A stretch of 35,179 nt of DNA from contig CAMYIN010000145.1 in the NCBI GenBank assembly GCA_947258495.1, positions 1 through 35,179 on the forward strand, written 5' to 3'. A program made the translations under genes and the position numbers. The DNA comes from an uncultured Gammaproteobacteria bacterium. GTDB lineage: Bacteria > Pseudomonadota > Gammaproteobacteria > Arenicellales > JAANXG01. The notes below the pieces were generated by a model, which had not been told where the DNA came from, made no database searches, and saw only the letters and a program-made list of their open reading frames with translations. This document shows positions 1 to 8,836 of the stretch, one piece after another (position 1 is the first letter of the stretch; each line of letters starts with the position of its first letter).

Positions 1-1
1 A

Positions 2-1978
2 CTAGGATATCGCCGCATCGGACCAGTGCCTTAGGTAGGTGCTGCGATGCATGGCGACGACGCCGCGATCGGAGCCGTAATCGTAGTACACCCCCGCGAT
101 GAAGAACGCGTGAGATCCTCGATCGGTGCGCAGCCGCAGGACGTCACCGACGCCGAGATCGTGCCGATACGCGTAGGGCTCGGAGACGATGACAGTGTCA
201 CTGGACCGGAATCGCGGCCAGGCGCCGTCCGCGTCGCCGTGCTTGAGCTGGAACCTCCTGAAGGCCTGAGGATTGGTGTCGAGCACCAGCAACTGCGTGC
301 CGCCCCGCGCATCCTCGATCTTTGCCCAGCGGGCGGTGGTGATCGTTGCCACCCCCGGCATCGCGGCGACGCGGCGAATCAACGCGGGATCCACACCTCG
401 GCTGCCCGGGCTCGTCACCGACGAGACGAAGATATCCGCGCGCAAGTAGTTCTCCAACCAGTGCTCCACCGTGCTCCGGAAGCTGGAGATCATGATTCCC
501 ACGCCCACGGTCGCGGAAACGGCGATCGACAGTGCGGCGACCGTCACCCTTACCCGGCTGAGGTTGGCCCATACGGCGCGACCGGCCATGACGCCGACGA
601 GCCCCAACGCCCGAGACAGCAGCGGCTGCGTGGTCTTGACGATGAACAGCAGCAACGCCGGCGCCAGCAGGGCGAAGGCGAAAATCGTGAAAAACAGTCC
701 GGCGAAGCCCATATACAAGTCGCGAATCGGCGACAGCAGCATCGCCGTCGCGGCGATTCCCGGGGCGACGGAGGCGAGCGCCAGTGTGCGCACGGAGCCG
801 CGCGCGCGGCTTTCCTGCGCGGATCGAACATAGGTGATCTGCGGCGGTACCCGGCTCGCCTCGAAGGCGGGTGCGAGGGACGCGGCGACGGTGGCGCCAA
901 GACCGAGCGCAGCCCCCTTGACCAGGGTGAAGCCCTCGACGCTCACCCGGGTTATTTCCAGGCTGAAGTACAGATCGTTGATGGTTTGCGCCACCATGGC
1001 CAGCAGCTCACGGCTCAGGCCCAGGCCCAGGGCGATCCCCCCGAGTACGCCTAGCGCTCCGAGCGACGCGGCCTCCAGGGCGACCCAGGCGAACAACTGG
1101 CGATTGCCCAGCCCCAGGGTACGGAATGTCGCCATCTGCTGTTTACGCTGCAGCACCGACAGCGTCGTGGTGCTGTAGATGAGAAACATGGCCACCACCA
1201 GGGCGAGCAGACTCATGGCGGTGAGGTTGATCTCAAACGCCCGTGTCATTTGCCGGCGGGCGTTGTTGCGCGCCGCGCTCGAGATCATATCCGCCTGCGG
1301 AGGCAAACTGCTGCGGACCGACTCCACGGCAGCGGGGTCCCGCAGCTCAAGCTCGATGCGGCTGAGACGCCCGATGTTTCCGGTGACGACTTGCGCCGTG
1401 GAGATATCCGTAACCATGGCGGTGCGCAACGCCTGCCCTTCGATCGCGCTGTCGGGCTCGATCGCCGCGATCGCCCGCAGCACATGCGTCTGCGCGTTAC
1501 CCCGGGTGCGTAGATACGCCGGGACTTCGAGTCCCAGACGGCGCAGGCTGTCGCCGAGCAGCAACACCGCGTTTTGCTCCGCGATCAGCCGACCGGGCCC
1601 CACGTTCGGAGTAAAGCGGTAGTTCATTTCCAAAGACGATTGGGCCAACAGGTCCAGCCCGATAATCCGGAATTTTGCGTCGCCATGATCGGGTAGTCGG
1701 AGCGTTCCCTCGACCACGGGCCAGATACTGCGCAAGCCTTGTTCGAGACGAAGCCGGCGGTACAGACCCTCATCCAAGCCGGTGGGGCCGCCGACGATAT
1801 GATGCGTGGCGCGGCCGGAAACGAGCTGGTTCGAGAGGTTGAAGGCCCGCCGGGCGCTGTCGTTGGCGAGATCGATGGCCACGACCACGGCGACACCGAT
1901 AGCGACACCGATGATCGACAGCGCCGACTGCCAGGGATGGCGCAGCAGGTTGCGGACCGAGGCGCGGGCGAGGATCAT
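2..1978 (-). CDS. FtsX-type ABC transporter permease, apparently C-terminally truncated
   Basis: Integral inner-membrane subunit of a MacB/LolCE-like ABC transporter. The N-terminus has a cytoplasmic stub and one membrane helix (about residues 15-37). A periplasmic MacB_PCD-like domain follows (about 40-255), then an FtsX block of helices (about 258-380). A further helical pair lies at about 400-450, and a second helix plus periplasmic segment begins at about 475. The reading frame ends in TAG at positions 2-4, just after the second periplasmic segment. In the two-FtsX-domain permeases I know (roughly 800 or more residues), a final set of helices would follow, so 658 residues looks short. This could be a nonsense mutation, a sequence error or a true short form; the window edge prevents a check. 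The ATG overlaps the stop of the upstream ATPase gene by 4 bp (ATGA), so the two are translationally coupled. Substrate unknown. Confidence 0.85.
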   Translation of the reverse strand: MILARASVRNLLRHPWQSALSIIGVAIGVAVVVAIDLANDSARRAFNLSNQLVSGRATHHIVGGPTGLDEGLYRRLRLEQGLRSIWPVVEGTLRLPDHGDAKFRIIGLDLLAQSSLEMNYRFTPNVGPGRLIAEQNAVLLLGDSLRRLGLEVPAYLRTRGNAQTHVLRAIAAIEPDSAIEGQALRTAMVTDISTAQVVTGNIGRLSRIELELRDPAAVESVRSSLPPQADMISSAARNNARRQMTRAFEINLTAMSLLALVVAMFLIYSTTTLSVLQRKQQMATFRTLGLGNRQLFAWVALEAASLGALGVLGGIALGLGLSRELLAMVAQTINDLYFSLEITRVSVEGFTLVKGAALGLGATVAASLAPAFEASRVPPQITYVRSAQESRARGSVRTLALASVAPGIAATAMLLSPIRDLYMGFAGLFFTIFAFALLAPALLLFIVKTTQPLLSRALGLVGVMAGRAVWANLSRVRVTVAALSIAVSATVGVGIMISSFRSTVEHWLENYLRADIFVSSVTSPGSRGVDPALIRRVAAMPGVATITTARWAKIEDARGGTQLLVLDTNPQAFRRFQLKHGDADGAWPRFRSSDTVIVSEPYAYRHDLGVGDVLRLRTDRGSHAFFIAGVYYDYGSDRGVVAMHRSTYLRHWSDAAIS

Positions 1979-2667
1979 TGGCCGGCGTCTGCAAGCACGC
2001 CCTCGCGCAGCTGCAGCACACGGTCCGCATGCGTGGCAACCTCCGGACTATGGGTGGCGGCGATGAGCGTGGTGTTTTCGTATTGCGGCATGTCACGCAA
2101 CAGCGACAGCACGACGCGCTCGGTTTCCCGGTCCAGGTTTCCGGTGGGTTCGTCCGCCAGGACCAGAGAGGGGCGGTGCGCGATCGCCCGTGCCACGGCC
2201 ACGCGCTGCTGCTCCCCGCCGCTCAAGCGATCCGGGAACGAATCCGCACGATCGAGCAGCTCCAGCTGGTCCAGGAGTTCCTCCACCCGCGCTCGGCCTG
2301 TTTTCCGATCGATGCCGTTAAGGTCCAGACAGAGCATCAGGTTTTCAAACACCGTGAGCGTGGGTATCAGGTTGAAGAACTGGAAGACAAATCCGATGTG
2401 TTTTCTCCGGAACAGGGTGCGCCGCTGCTCGTTCAATTTGGAGACGTTGCGTCCCTGGAAGCAGATCGCGCCCTTGGTGGGAAGATCGATTCCCCCCAGG
2501 AGATTCAGTAACGTGGATTTGCCGGACCCGCTGCGCCCCAGTATGGCGGCGTATTCGCCGCGCTCGAACGCCGCACTGACACCGCACAAAACGCTGCGTT
2601 CGCGTTGTGCGTCGGGATAGGTCTTGAATACTTCGTGCAGCTCTACAACGGGTGCGCTATCGGCCAT
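1975..2667 (-). CDS. ABC transporter ATP-binding protein (LolD/MacB type)
   Basis: Cytoplasmic ATPase that should energise the FtsX-type permease encoded directly downstream. The Walker A loop GRSGSGKST lies at about residues 42-50, the signature LSGGEQQR at about 145-152, the Walker B strand LVLADEPTGNLD after it, and the H-loop histidine in ATHSPE. The length, about 230 residues, is normal for the LolD/MacB/FtsE branch, where ATPase and permease are separate proteins. I place the start at the ATG at 2667; a GTG two codons upstream (2673) is also possible, and neither has a clear ribosome binding site. The 4-bp overlap with the permease indicates one operon. Related systems export lipoproteins, peptides or lipids; the substrate here cannot be read from the sequence. 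Confidence 0.93.
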   Translation of the reverse strand: MADSAPVVELHEVFKTYPDAQRERSVLCGVSAAFERGEYAAILGRSGSGKSTLLNLLGGIDLPTKGAICFQGRNVSKLNEQRRTLFRRKHIGFVFQFFNLIPTLTVFENLMLCLDLNGIDRKTGRARVEELLDQLELLDRADSFPDRLSGGEQQRVAVARAIAHRPSLVLADEPTGNLDRETERVVLSLLRDMPQYENTTLIAATHSPEVATHADRVLQLREGVLADAGQ

Positions 2668-2705
2668 GGGCACAGGTGGTCATGGGGCAATACGCCGAGC
2701 TTAAA

Positions 2706-2745
2706 GGCTAATTCCGCACATTGCATCAATACGGCGGGCTAATTC
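2706..2745. repeat. Pair of 9-bp direct repeats upstream of the ABC operon
   Basis: GGCTAATTC occurs at 2706-2714 and again at 2737-2745, a start-to-start distance of 31 bp, close to three helical turns. The pair lies 39 to 78 bp upstream of the ATPase start. Spacing on one DNA face suggests a regulator site, but this is inference from spacing only. The 268-bp gap it lies in (2668-2935) holds no gene I can support. Confidence 0.4.
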
Positions 2746-2858
2746 GATGCTGCGCTATCGCAGTGGCGGTGCGTCACGTTACACCGACGCATTGGCGTGC
2801 CTACCATGGAGTCCGCGTATCAGCTCGGGGTGCGCTCGAGGCGCGGGCGTGGCCGTAT

Positions 2859-2867
2859 TGTTATACT
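2859..2867 (+). promoter_or_regulatory. Candidate extended -10 promoter for the downstream nuclease-family gene
   Basis: TGTTATACT at 2859-2867 matches an extended -10 element (TG, one base, then TATACT, close to TATAAT). It lies about 70 bp upstream of the TTG start at 2936. No good -35 box is seen, which is typical of extended -10 promoters. Confidence 0.4.
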
Positions 2868-2935
2868 CCGAAATACGCTTACCAATGCTGGCACATTACT
2901 TCTCCTCAACGCTACGGCCTCTGTAAACCCGATCT

Positions 2936-3751
2936 TTGACACTCCTGCTTGCCATCGTCGCGCTCATCCTCGCATTGCTGCTACTGCTGGTCGCCTATGA
3001 GTCGCGCCCGACGGGCGCCGCGTACGGAACCGATTTCAACCTCCCGCTCCGGCGACGCGAGCGTCACGGGGAGCAGGGTTGCCTGGTGGTCGCGACCTTC
3101 AACATCCACGGTGCCAAGGGTACGGACGGCAGGCGTGACCTGCGTCGTTGCGCGAAGGTTTTGGAGGGAGCGGACATCGTCGCGCTGCAGGAGGTCCACG
3201 CCGCGACCCGTTTCGGCGGACGCTGCCAGGCCGGGGAAATCGCGCGCCTCGCCGGCATGGGATGGTTGTTCGCGCCGACCCGCATGCGCTGGTTTCGCCA
3301 TTACCGGGGCAACGCCCTGCTCAGCGTCTTTCCCGTTATCGAATGGTTCCGGGAGCCGCTGCCACACGTCAGCGGACGCAGTTACCGCAACCTGACGACG
3401 GCGCTGCTTCGGATCGATGGTCGAGACGTATCGGTACTGTGCACGCATTTGCATACCCGTGCCGGAAGGGAGGTACAGCTACGCCTGCTGCTGCAGCGCT
3501 TCGCGCAGCTTCCAGCCCCGGCGATACTGCTCGGCGACCTCAACACCCGAGACGACGACCCCCAACTGCGCGCGTTGCTGGACGGCGTGGCCCGGGACGC
3601 CCTGCGCCGGGGCCTCGGCGGCCGGGACGACGCCGGGCGCGTAGACTGGATCATCACCAAGGGACTGGACGTCGAAGCCGCAGGCGCACGAGACGACGGC
3701 GCCTCCGACCACCCCTGCTACTGGGCGCGGCTCCGGTTCGCCGACGGCTGA
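2936..3751 (+). CDS. Endonuclease/exonuclease/phosphatase family protein with N-terminal membrane anchor
   Basis: A 271-residue protein of the EEP superfamily (DNase I / exonuclease III / phosphodiesterase fold). Residues about 2-20 form one hydrophobic helix, so the catalytic domain is probably anchored on, or exported across, the inner membrane. Family motifs in order are TFNIHG (Asn), ALQEV (metal-binding Glu), a THLHTRAG segment (His), GDLNT (Asp/Asn pair) and SDHPCYW (terminal Asp-His pair). All catalytic positions appear present. The substrate could be nucleic acid, phospholipid headgroup or inositol phosphate; the fold does not decide it. The frame is closed upstream by a stop at 2924, so the start must be the TTG at 2936 or an internal CTG/TTG; no strong ribosome binding site is visible. 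The gene converges on pckG with a 40-bp gap. Confidence 0.85.
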   Translation: MTLLLAIVALILALLLLLVAYESRPTGAAYGTDFNLPLRRRERHGEQGCLVVATFNIHGAKGTDGRRDLRRCAKVLEGADIVALQEVHAATRFGGRCQAGEIARLAGMGWLFAPTRMRWFRHYRGNALLSVFPVIEWFREPLPHVSGRSYRNLTTALLRIDGRDVSVLCTHLHTRAGREVQLRLLLQRFAQLPAPAILLGDLNTRDDDPQLRALLDGVARDALRRGLGGRDDAGRVDWIITKGLDVEAAGARDDGASDHPCYWARLRFADG

Positions 3752-3791
3752 CGAATGTTCGTCCCCCGGGATGCGGCGCGCGGCTTCCGCA

Positions 3792-5579
3792 TTAGCGCGC
3801 GGCTTGCAAGCGCTCGGTAAGCGCCTCCAGTTCCTGCAGCAGCTCCGGTGGGACGCGGCCCGCGAAATTGTGGTAGTACTCCCCCACGCCCGTGGCCTCG
3901 GCGAGCCAGCCGTCGGCGTCAACGTGCAGCAGGCGTTCGAGGTCGGCGGCGGAGACGTCGAGTCCGTTGACGTCGAGCGCACCGTTCGCGGGTAGATTGC
4001 CGATGGGCGTTTCCAGGGCCTCGGCGGTGTCTTCGCAGCGTTCGAATATCCATTTCAAGACGCGGCTGTTTTCCCCGAATCCCGGCCATAGGAACCGGCC
4101 GTCTTCGCCCTTGCGGAACCAGTTTACGTAGTAGATTCTGGGAAGTTGCGCGCCCTCGCGCTCACCCATCTTCAGCCAGTGGGCCCAATAGTCGGCCATG
4201 TTGTAACCGCAGAACGGCAGCATCGCCATGGGGTCGCGGCGCACCATGCCCAGCGCGCCGGTCGCGGCGGCGGTTTTCTCGCTCCCCATGATGGAGCCTA
4301 TGAAAACGCCGTGCCGCCAGTCGCGTGCTTCGTGCACCAGCGGTACCACAGCGGCGCGCCGTCCACCGAAAAGGATGGCGCTGATGGGTACCCCCACCGG
4401 ATCTTCCCACTCCGGCGCGATCACCGGACACTGACGCGCCGGCGCCGTGAATCGCGCGTTCGGATGGGCGGCGTGCGCCTCGGCGCGGGGGTGCCATTCG
4501 TGGCCGAGCCAATTGGTGAGGGTTGCCGGCGCCTCCTCGGTCATCTCCTCCCACCAGACGTCGCCGTCGGCAGTGAGCGCACAGTTGGTGAAGATGCAGT
4601 TCTCCTTCAGGGTGAGCATGGCGTTGGGGTTCGATTTCACGCTCGTGCCCGGGGCCACGCCGAAAAACCCGGCTTCAGGATTGATGGCGTACAGGCGTCC
4701 GTCGGCGCCGAACTTCATCCACGCAATGTCGTCGCCGATCGTCTCGCATTTCCACCCCGGCACGGTCGGATTCAACATCGCCAGGTTGGTCTTGCCGCAG
4801 GCGCTGGGAAAGGCGGCCGCGATGTATCGCGACACCCCGACGGGATTGGTCAATTTCAGGATCAGCATATGCTCGGCGAGCCATCCCTCGTCGCGGGCCA
4901 TCACCGATGCGATGCGCAACGCGAAGCATTTCTTGCCGAGGAGCGCGTTGCCGCCGTAGCCGGAACCGAACGACCAGATCTCCCGGGTTTCCGGGAAATG
5001 CACGATGTACTTGTTGTCGGCGTTGCAGGGCCAGGGAACGTCTTTCGCCCCGTTCGCCAAAGGCGCGCCGACGGAGTGCAGGCAGGGTACGAATTCGCCG
5101 TCACCCAGCGTGTCGAGGACTTTCTGCCCCACGCGGGTCATGATGTGCATGTTTGCTACGACATAAGGCGAATCGCTGATCTGGACGCCGATGTGCGCAA
5201 TCGGAGATCCGACGGGACCCATGCTGAAAGGGATCACGTACATCGTCCGGCCGCGCATGGAGCCGTCGAAGAGTTCTCTAAGGGTCGCTTTCATGTCGTC
5301 CGGATCGTGCCAGTTGTTGGTAGGACCGGCGTCGTCTTTGATCTTCGAGCAGATAAAAGTCCGGTCCTCGACGCGCGCAACGTCTGCGGGATCGGACAAC
5401 ACCAGAATACTGTTGGGGCGTTTGTTCTCGTTCAAGCGTCTCGCGGTGCCGCCTTCCACCATTACGTGGATCATTTCGTCGTATTCCGCCTGCGACCCGT
5501 CGCACCAGCGTACGCTCCGCGGTTGGCACATGGTACGCACTTCCTCGACCCAGGCCGCAAGTTTTGCATTGCTCGTCAT
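3792..5579 (-). CDS. pckG: Phosphoenolpyruvate carboxykinase (GTP)
   Basis: Converts oxaloacetate plus GTP to phosphoenolpyruvate, CO2 and GDP, the entry step of gluconeogenesis, in the cytosol. The 595-residue length and motifs match the GTP-dependent family, not the ATP-dependent PckA family. They include [16 protein letters not shown] (about 107-122), the P-loop [13 protein letters not shown] (about 257-269) with its reactive Cys and Lys-Thr, and conserved WHP and FLWPGFGEN segments near the C-terminus. I chose the ATG at 5579 because GGAG lies 9 bases upstream of it; an in-frame ATG at 5594 would overlap this site. The gene stands alone, with 267 bp separating it from mgtE. In combination with PutA and glutamate synthase elsewhere in the window it would let the cell make sugars from amino acids or organic acids. 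Confidence 0.97.
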   Translation of the reverse strand: MTSNAKLAAWVEEVRTMCQPRSVRWCDGSQAEYDEMIHVMVEGGTARRLNENKRPNSILVLSDPADVARVEDRTFICSKIKDDAGPTNNWHDPDDMKATLRELFDGSMRGRTMYVIPFSMGPVGSPIAHIGVQISDSPYVVANMHIMTRVGQKVLDTLGDGEFVPCLHSVGAPLANGAKDVPWPCNADNKYIVHFPETREIWSFGSGYGGNALLGKKCFALRIASVMARDEGWLAEHMLILKLTNPVGVSRYIAAAFPSACGKTNLAMLNPTVPGWKCETIGDDIAWMKFGADGRLYAINPEAGFFGVAPGTSVKSNPNAMLTLKENCIFTNCALTADGDVWWEEMTEEAPATLTNWLGHEWHPRAEAHAAHPNARFTAPARQCPVIAPEWEDPVGVPISAILFGGRRAAVVPLVHEARDWRHGVFIGSIMGSEKTAAATGALGMVRRDPMAMLPFCGYNMADYWAHWLKMGEREGAQLPRIYYVNWFRKGEDGRFLWPGFGENSRVLKWIFERCEDTAEALETPIGNLPANGALDVNGLDVSAADLERLLHVDADGWLAEATGVGEYYHNFAGRVPPELLQELEALTERLQAAR

Positions 5580-5846
5580 AACGTATCTCTCCACTTCATC
5601 ATCAACAAATTATTCGAAACTTCAGGCGTTAACGCGGCGGATTAGGTTGCTGGATGTTATTCTCGTGCCGCGTTGTCGTCGGCCCCTGGCGCGACCGGGG
5701 AAAGCATTGCGAAATCCAGAAGGCGGCGCCGGCCCGGTCGCCCGCACGTTGAATCGACGCTGTCAGCGTGCCGCTTGGATTATATCGTATCAAGACTTTT
5801 CGCCGCGCATGGCGCCCGAAAACGGCGTCGTGCTGCAGAATTCCCC
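5580..5846. other. Intergenic region between mgtE and pckG with inverted repeats
   Basis: There is no gene in this stretch. It holds a perfect 9-bp inverted repeat, GCGACCGGG at 5691-5699 and its complement at 5733-5741, separated by 33 bp of GC-rich sequence. It also holds a 10-bp palindrome, GCGTTAACGC, at 5626-5635, 47 bp upstream of the pckG start. The first could form a large stem at the end of the mgtE transcript, but has no T-run. The second could be an operator for pckG. Both roles are inference. Confidence 0.4.
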
Positions 5847-7151
5847 CTACAGGAAGGCAGACATCAAGGTGGCGATTCCGAGAAAACTGAAAAAGCCGGC
5901 GACGTCCGTGACCGTGGTGAGAAGGATCGAGGAGGACTGCGCAGGGTCCTGGCCCAACACCGTCAGCAATATCGGAATCGCGGCACCCGCGATTCCGGCG
6001 ATGATCATGGACAGAACCATGGAGACGCCGATCACCGAGGCGAGGCCGATAGATCCGCTCCAGACCCAGACCCCCAGCGACGTCGTAAGAGCGACCGCTA
6101 TTCCATTGAACAAACCCACGTTGCTTTCCTTCCACAGCACCTTGGGCCAGTGCAAGGCGGTGATTTCGCGCAATGCCAGTCCTCGCATGGTTACCGCCAG
6201 GGCCTGGGCGCCCGTGTTGCCCGATTGACCCGCAACCACAGGCAGCAATACCGCCAGGGCGGTGTATTTGGCGATGGTCGCCTCGAACAGCCCCACCACC
6301 GCGGCCGCGAGAAAGGCGGTCAACAGGTTGATCTGCAGCCAGGGCAGGCGCTTCTTGACCGAGAACCCGATCTTTGACAGCGCGCGCTCCTCCTTGGATA
6401 CGCCCACCATCATCTGCAGCTTTGCGCTGGCCTCGTCTTCCACCGCCTTCACCAGGGCGTCGTAGCGCACGACCCCCACCATGCGCCCATCCGCATCGAC
6501 CACCGGTATGTCGGTAAGTCGGTGTCGCTCGAGCAGCTGCACGATCTCCTCGCGGCCTGCGGTCACGGTGACGGCCGCCGAAACCGGAGTGAGCAGGTCG
6601 GCCAGCCGCGCGTCGGCGCCGGCGTAAGCCATCTCTTGTACCTCGATCTGTCCTATCAGTCGATTGTCGATGTCGACGACGAACAGGACCCGCGTTCCCC
6701 GCCGTTTTTGCGACTGCAGGCGCGAGAGGCTCTGTCCCACGGTCATTTCCGGTCGAAAACGGAGCAATTGGGGCTCCATGAGAGATCCGGCGGAGTCCTG
6801 CGGGTATTGCAACGTCAGCCGCAGGACCTTGGCGCGCGAAGGCCTCAGCCGGGCGAGCAAATTTTCCCGCCGATCCGGTTGCAGGTGGCTGAGGAAGCCG
6901 GTGCCGGATGCCGGCGCGAGTTCACTGAGCAAGGTCGTCGCGGTGTTCGACGGCAGGCGGGAGAATACGTTCACGGCGACGTCCGGAGAAAGCCGCTCCC
7001 ACACCGGGAGCGTGATCGTGGCCGGGTGCTGGGTCAAAATCTCCACCGCCTGCTCGGCATCCAAAGTTTCCAGCCGGCGGGTGGCCTCGTCCGGAAACCG
7101 CTGTATGAACTCGCGATCGAGTGCCTTGCTGACGGCTGCGGTTTCAGCCAT
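5847..7151 (-). CDS. mgtE: Magnesium channel/transporter MgtE
   Basis: Inner-membrane Mg2+ channel gated by cytoplasmic Mg2+. Domains in order are a helical MgtE_N superhelix (about residues 15-130), two CBS domains (about 130-255, with LIGQIEVQEM and DIPVVDADGRMVGVV), a connecting plug helix (about 255-285) and a five-helix pore domain (about 290-434). Pore hallmarks seen are PVVAGQSGNTGAQ and TDVAGFF, whose Asp is the selectivity residue in the family. The 434-residue length is normal. The gene starts 8 bp inside the 3' end of the upstream sensor-only gene (ATGGCTGA overlap), so their translation is probably coupled. It is the last gene of a three-gene operon with an MscS-like channel. Uptake of Mg2+ is the established family role; Co2+ transport is also known for some members. 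Confidence 0.95.
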   Translation of the reverse strand: MAETAAVSKALDREFIQRFPDEATRRLETLDAEQAVEILTQHPATITLPVWERLSPDVAVNVFSRLPSNTATTLLSELAPASGTGFLSHLQPDRRENLLARLRPSRAKVLRLTLQYPQDSAGSLMEPQLLRFRPEMTVGQSLSRLQSQKRRGTRVLFVVDIDNRLIGQIEVQEMAYAGADARLADLLTPVSAAVTVTAGREEIVQLLERHRLTDIPVVDADGRMVGVVRYDALVKAVEDEASAKLQMMVGVSKEERALSKIGFSVKKRLPWLQINLLTAFLAAAVVGLFEATIAKYTALAVLLPVVAGQSGNTGAQALAVTMRGLALREITALHWPKVLWKESNVGLFNGIAVALTTSLGVWVWSGSIGLASVIGVSMVLSMIIAGIAGAAIPILLTVLGQDPAQSSSILLTTVTDVAGFFSFLGIATLMSAFL

Positions 7152-7971
7152 CGCCGCGCCGTCTGCTGCCCATTTCCCTGTCGGTGCTGGTGAGAAGTTG
7201 GCCGATAAACCACCAACAGGCCTCGACCACGCCCCACAGCACGTCGAACCCCGCCCCGGCGGGTGCTTCCTGGTGGACGTCCGCCGGGTGCACGGCTCCG
7301 AACCGGAGCACCCCCAGGTACGCCTGACGCTGGTTGACGACGGGCAGGATATCGAGGTCCCGCCACTGCATGCTGTATCGCGCGGACTCGAGCCTGCTTC
7401 GCGCAGGTATGGTTTCGATTTCCGTGTGCATCAGTGCGCCCACGTGACTCTGCTTCGAGGCGAACAGTAGATCGTGCAAACTGACATATCCCAGCACGTT
7501 GTGCTGATCGCCCAAGATGAAGAAGTAATGTTGACGTTTGTGGTGACTCATTCGTACCTGGCGCAGCGCCTCGTCGACCGAAACGTCCGCAAGCAGCGTC
7601 ATGGCGCGGGGATCCATGGATGCACCCACGGTGCCGGGGGCGTAATCGAGCACCAACTGCAATGGTGTGGCTTTTATCGTCTGCAGCGCAGAAAGTATCG
7701 CCCTGCGGCGCTGCGGTTCCAGCCTGCGCAGGAGTAACGCTGCCGTAGTGATATCCAGGTCCTCGATTACACTGGCGGCAACCGCGCTGTCCAACGACTG
7801 CAGGCAGTGTGCACCGGTGCTGGCCGGCATCTGGGCGATCAGTCTCGATACGGCTTCGTGCGGCACCTCGCGCAAGAAATCGAACACCTGCCGCAACGGC
7901 ATCTGGCTGACGAGACGGGCCGCCTCTCTCGGGTGCGTCTGTATGAACTCCAAGGTCAGAGACGTTGGCAT
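7144..7971 (-). CDS. MgtE N-domain plus CBS-domain protein lacking the channel domain
   Basis: A 275-residue paralogue of only the cytoplasmic part of MgtE. The N-terminal helical repeats (about 1-110, starting SLTLEFIQTHPREAARL) match the MgtE_N superhelix. A CBS pair follows (about 115-240, with FFILGDQHNVLGYVSL and DILPVVNQRQAYLGVLRF). The five pore helices of MgtE are absent. The C-terminus carries a single aromatic hydrophobic stretch (FDVLWGVVEACWWFIGQLL) that may be an amphipathic or membrane-seating helix. The stop is 3 bp downstream of the MscS-like gene's register and the 3' end overlaps mgtE by 8 bp, so all three are co-translated. A plausible role is a Mg2+ or nucleotide sensor that associates with MgtE or with the MscS-like channel; this is inference. 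Confidence 0.9.
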   Translation of the reverse strand: MPTSLTLEFIQTHPREAARLVSQMPLRQVFDFLREVPHEAVSRLIAQMPASTGAHCLQSLDSAVAASVIEDLDITTAALLLRRLEPQRRRAILSALQTIKATPLQLVLDYAPGTVGASMDPRAMTLLADVSVDEALRQVRMSHHKRQHYFFILGDQHNVLGYVSLHDLLFASKQSHVGALMHTEIETIPARSRLESARYSMQWRDLDILPVVNQRQAYLGVLRFGAVHPADVHQEAPAGAGFDVLWGVVEACWWFIGQLLTSTDREMGSRRRGDG

Positions 7972-7974
7972 GGT

Positions 7975-8808
7975 TCAGCGGGGTTCTTCGTGCACGAGTA
8001 CGGACACCGATTCGTTAAAGGCGTTTGCGGGCACCAGTGCCCGCCCGGTGGAAGTCTCGAGAACTACGGAGGTTCGTGTGATTTCCACGATCTCTCCCTC
8101 CACGTCGCCGATTTTAACGTTTTGTCCGACGGTGTAGTTTCTGCTCACCTGTTGGGCCGCGATCATGTTTCGCAGCGTCGCGGCCGCGCCCAGACCGAAC
8201 GCCAGACCAACTCCGCCGAACAGACCCGCCGCCGCCGCGACAATGAGATAGATGATCAGATGAACGTCGACGCCCATCTGGCGTAACGCCAGCAGCGCGG
8301 CCAGCGTAATGACAATGGACTGGACCAGTATCGCGACGGACGCGGCCTGCTTCGCACCGAGGACGGACACCTGTGCGGCTACCAGATCTTTGACAAATCC
8401 GCTCAACAAATAACCGACGAACACGATGGCGGCTGCGGCGATCAGGTTCGGAAGGTAGACGATAAAGCTGCGAAGCAGCGCATTCAGGCCGGGCAGCCCC
8501 AATGCGGTAGCCGCAGCGGAAATGAAGATCAGCATGATCAGCCAGAAGACGATGCGGCCTACAATCGTCGAAATGGAGACCTTGGCCCCTACCTCCTTGA
8601 CACCGGCGCGTTCCTGGATCGCGCTGTACGTCTTGTCCACGGTCTCTCCAATCTTCCTGATCAAGGAACGGGCCGTTCTCGCGATTAGCCAACCGACAAG
8701 GAGCAGGATAACCGCGCCCGCGATTTGCGGTAGGTACGCCCCAACGGAGGCAAAGAAAGTGGAAACACTCACCTCGAGTGCGGAGACGATTTTGGTGTAG
8801 GTGTTCAT
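7975..8808 (-). CDS. MscS-like mechanosensitive ion channel
   Basis: Inner-membrane small-conductance channel family protein, 277 residues from the chosen start. Residues about 15-40 form a TM_helix-type segment (VGAYLPQIAGAVILLLVGWLIA), followed by further helices near 80-110, 120-145 and 160-185. The pore-lining third helix region reads GGVGLAFGLGAAATLRNM. A compact beta domain follows (YTVGQNVKIGDVEGEIVEI, then LVPANAFNES). The large C-terminal alpha/beta cage of E. coli MscS is missing, as in other short members. The frame is open back to a TTG at 8850, but a good promoter lies across that extension, so the ATG at 8808 is favoured. Three bases separate its stop from the sensor-only gene. 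Predicted role is ion release on osmotic downshift; coupling to Mg2+ uptake is inferred from the operon. Confidence 0.88.
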   Translation of the reverse strand: MNTYTKIVSALEVSVSTFFASVGAYLPQIAGAVILLLVGWLIARTARSLIRKIGETVDKTYSAIQERAGVKEVGAKVSISTIVGRIVFWLIMLIFISAAATALGLPGLNALLRSFIVYLPNLIAAAAIVFVGYLLSGFVKDLVAAQVSVLGAKQAASVAILVQSIVITLAALLALRQMGVDVHLIIYLIVAAAAGLFGGVGLAFGLGAAATLRNMIAAQQVSRNYTVGQNVKIGDVEGEIVEITRTSVVLETSTGRALVPANAFNESVSVLVHEEPR

Positions 8809-8836
8809 ACGCGTGGCCTGAACGGGGTGGTTGGCG

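Noticed and set aside
3771-3792. ATGCGG / CCGCAT hairpin between the convergent nuclease-family gene and pckG
   Set aside because: Six-bp arms with a 10-base loop and no T-run on either strand; too weak to call a terminator.
4146-5645. 499-codon plus-strand open frame opposite pckG
   Set aside because: It lies fully antisense to a confident enzyme gene; its translation is Arg/His/Gly-rich with no recognisable motif, as expected of a high-GC shadow.
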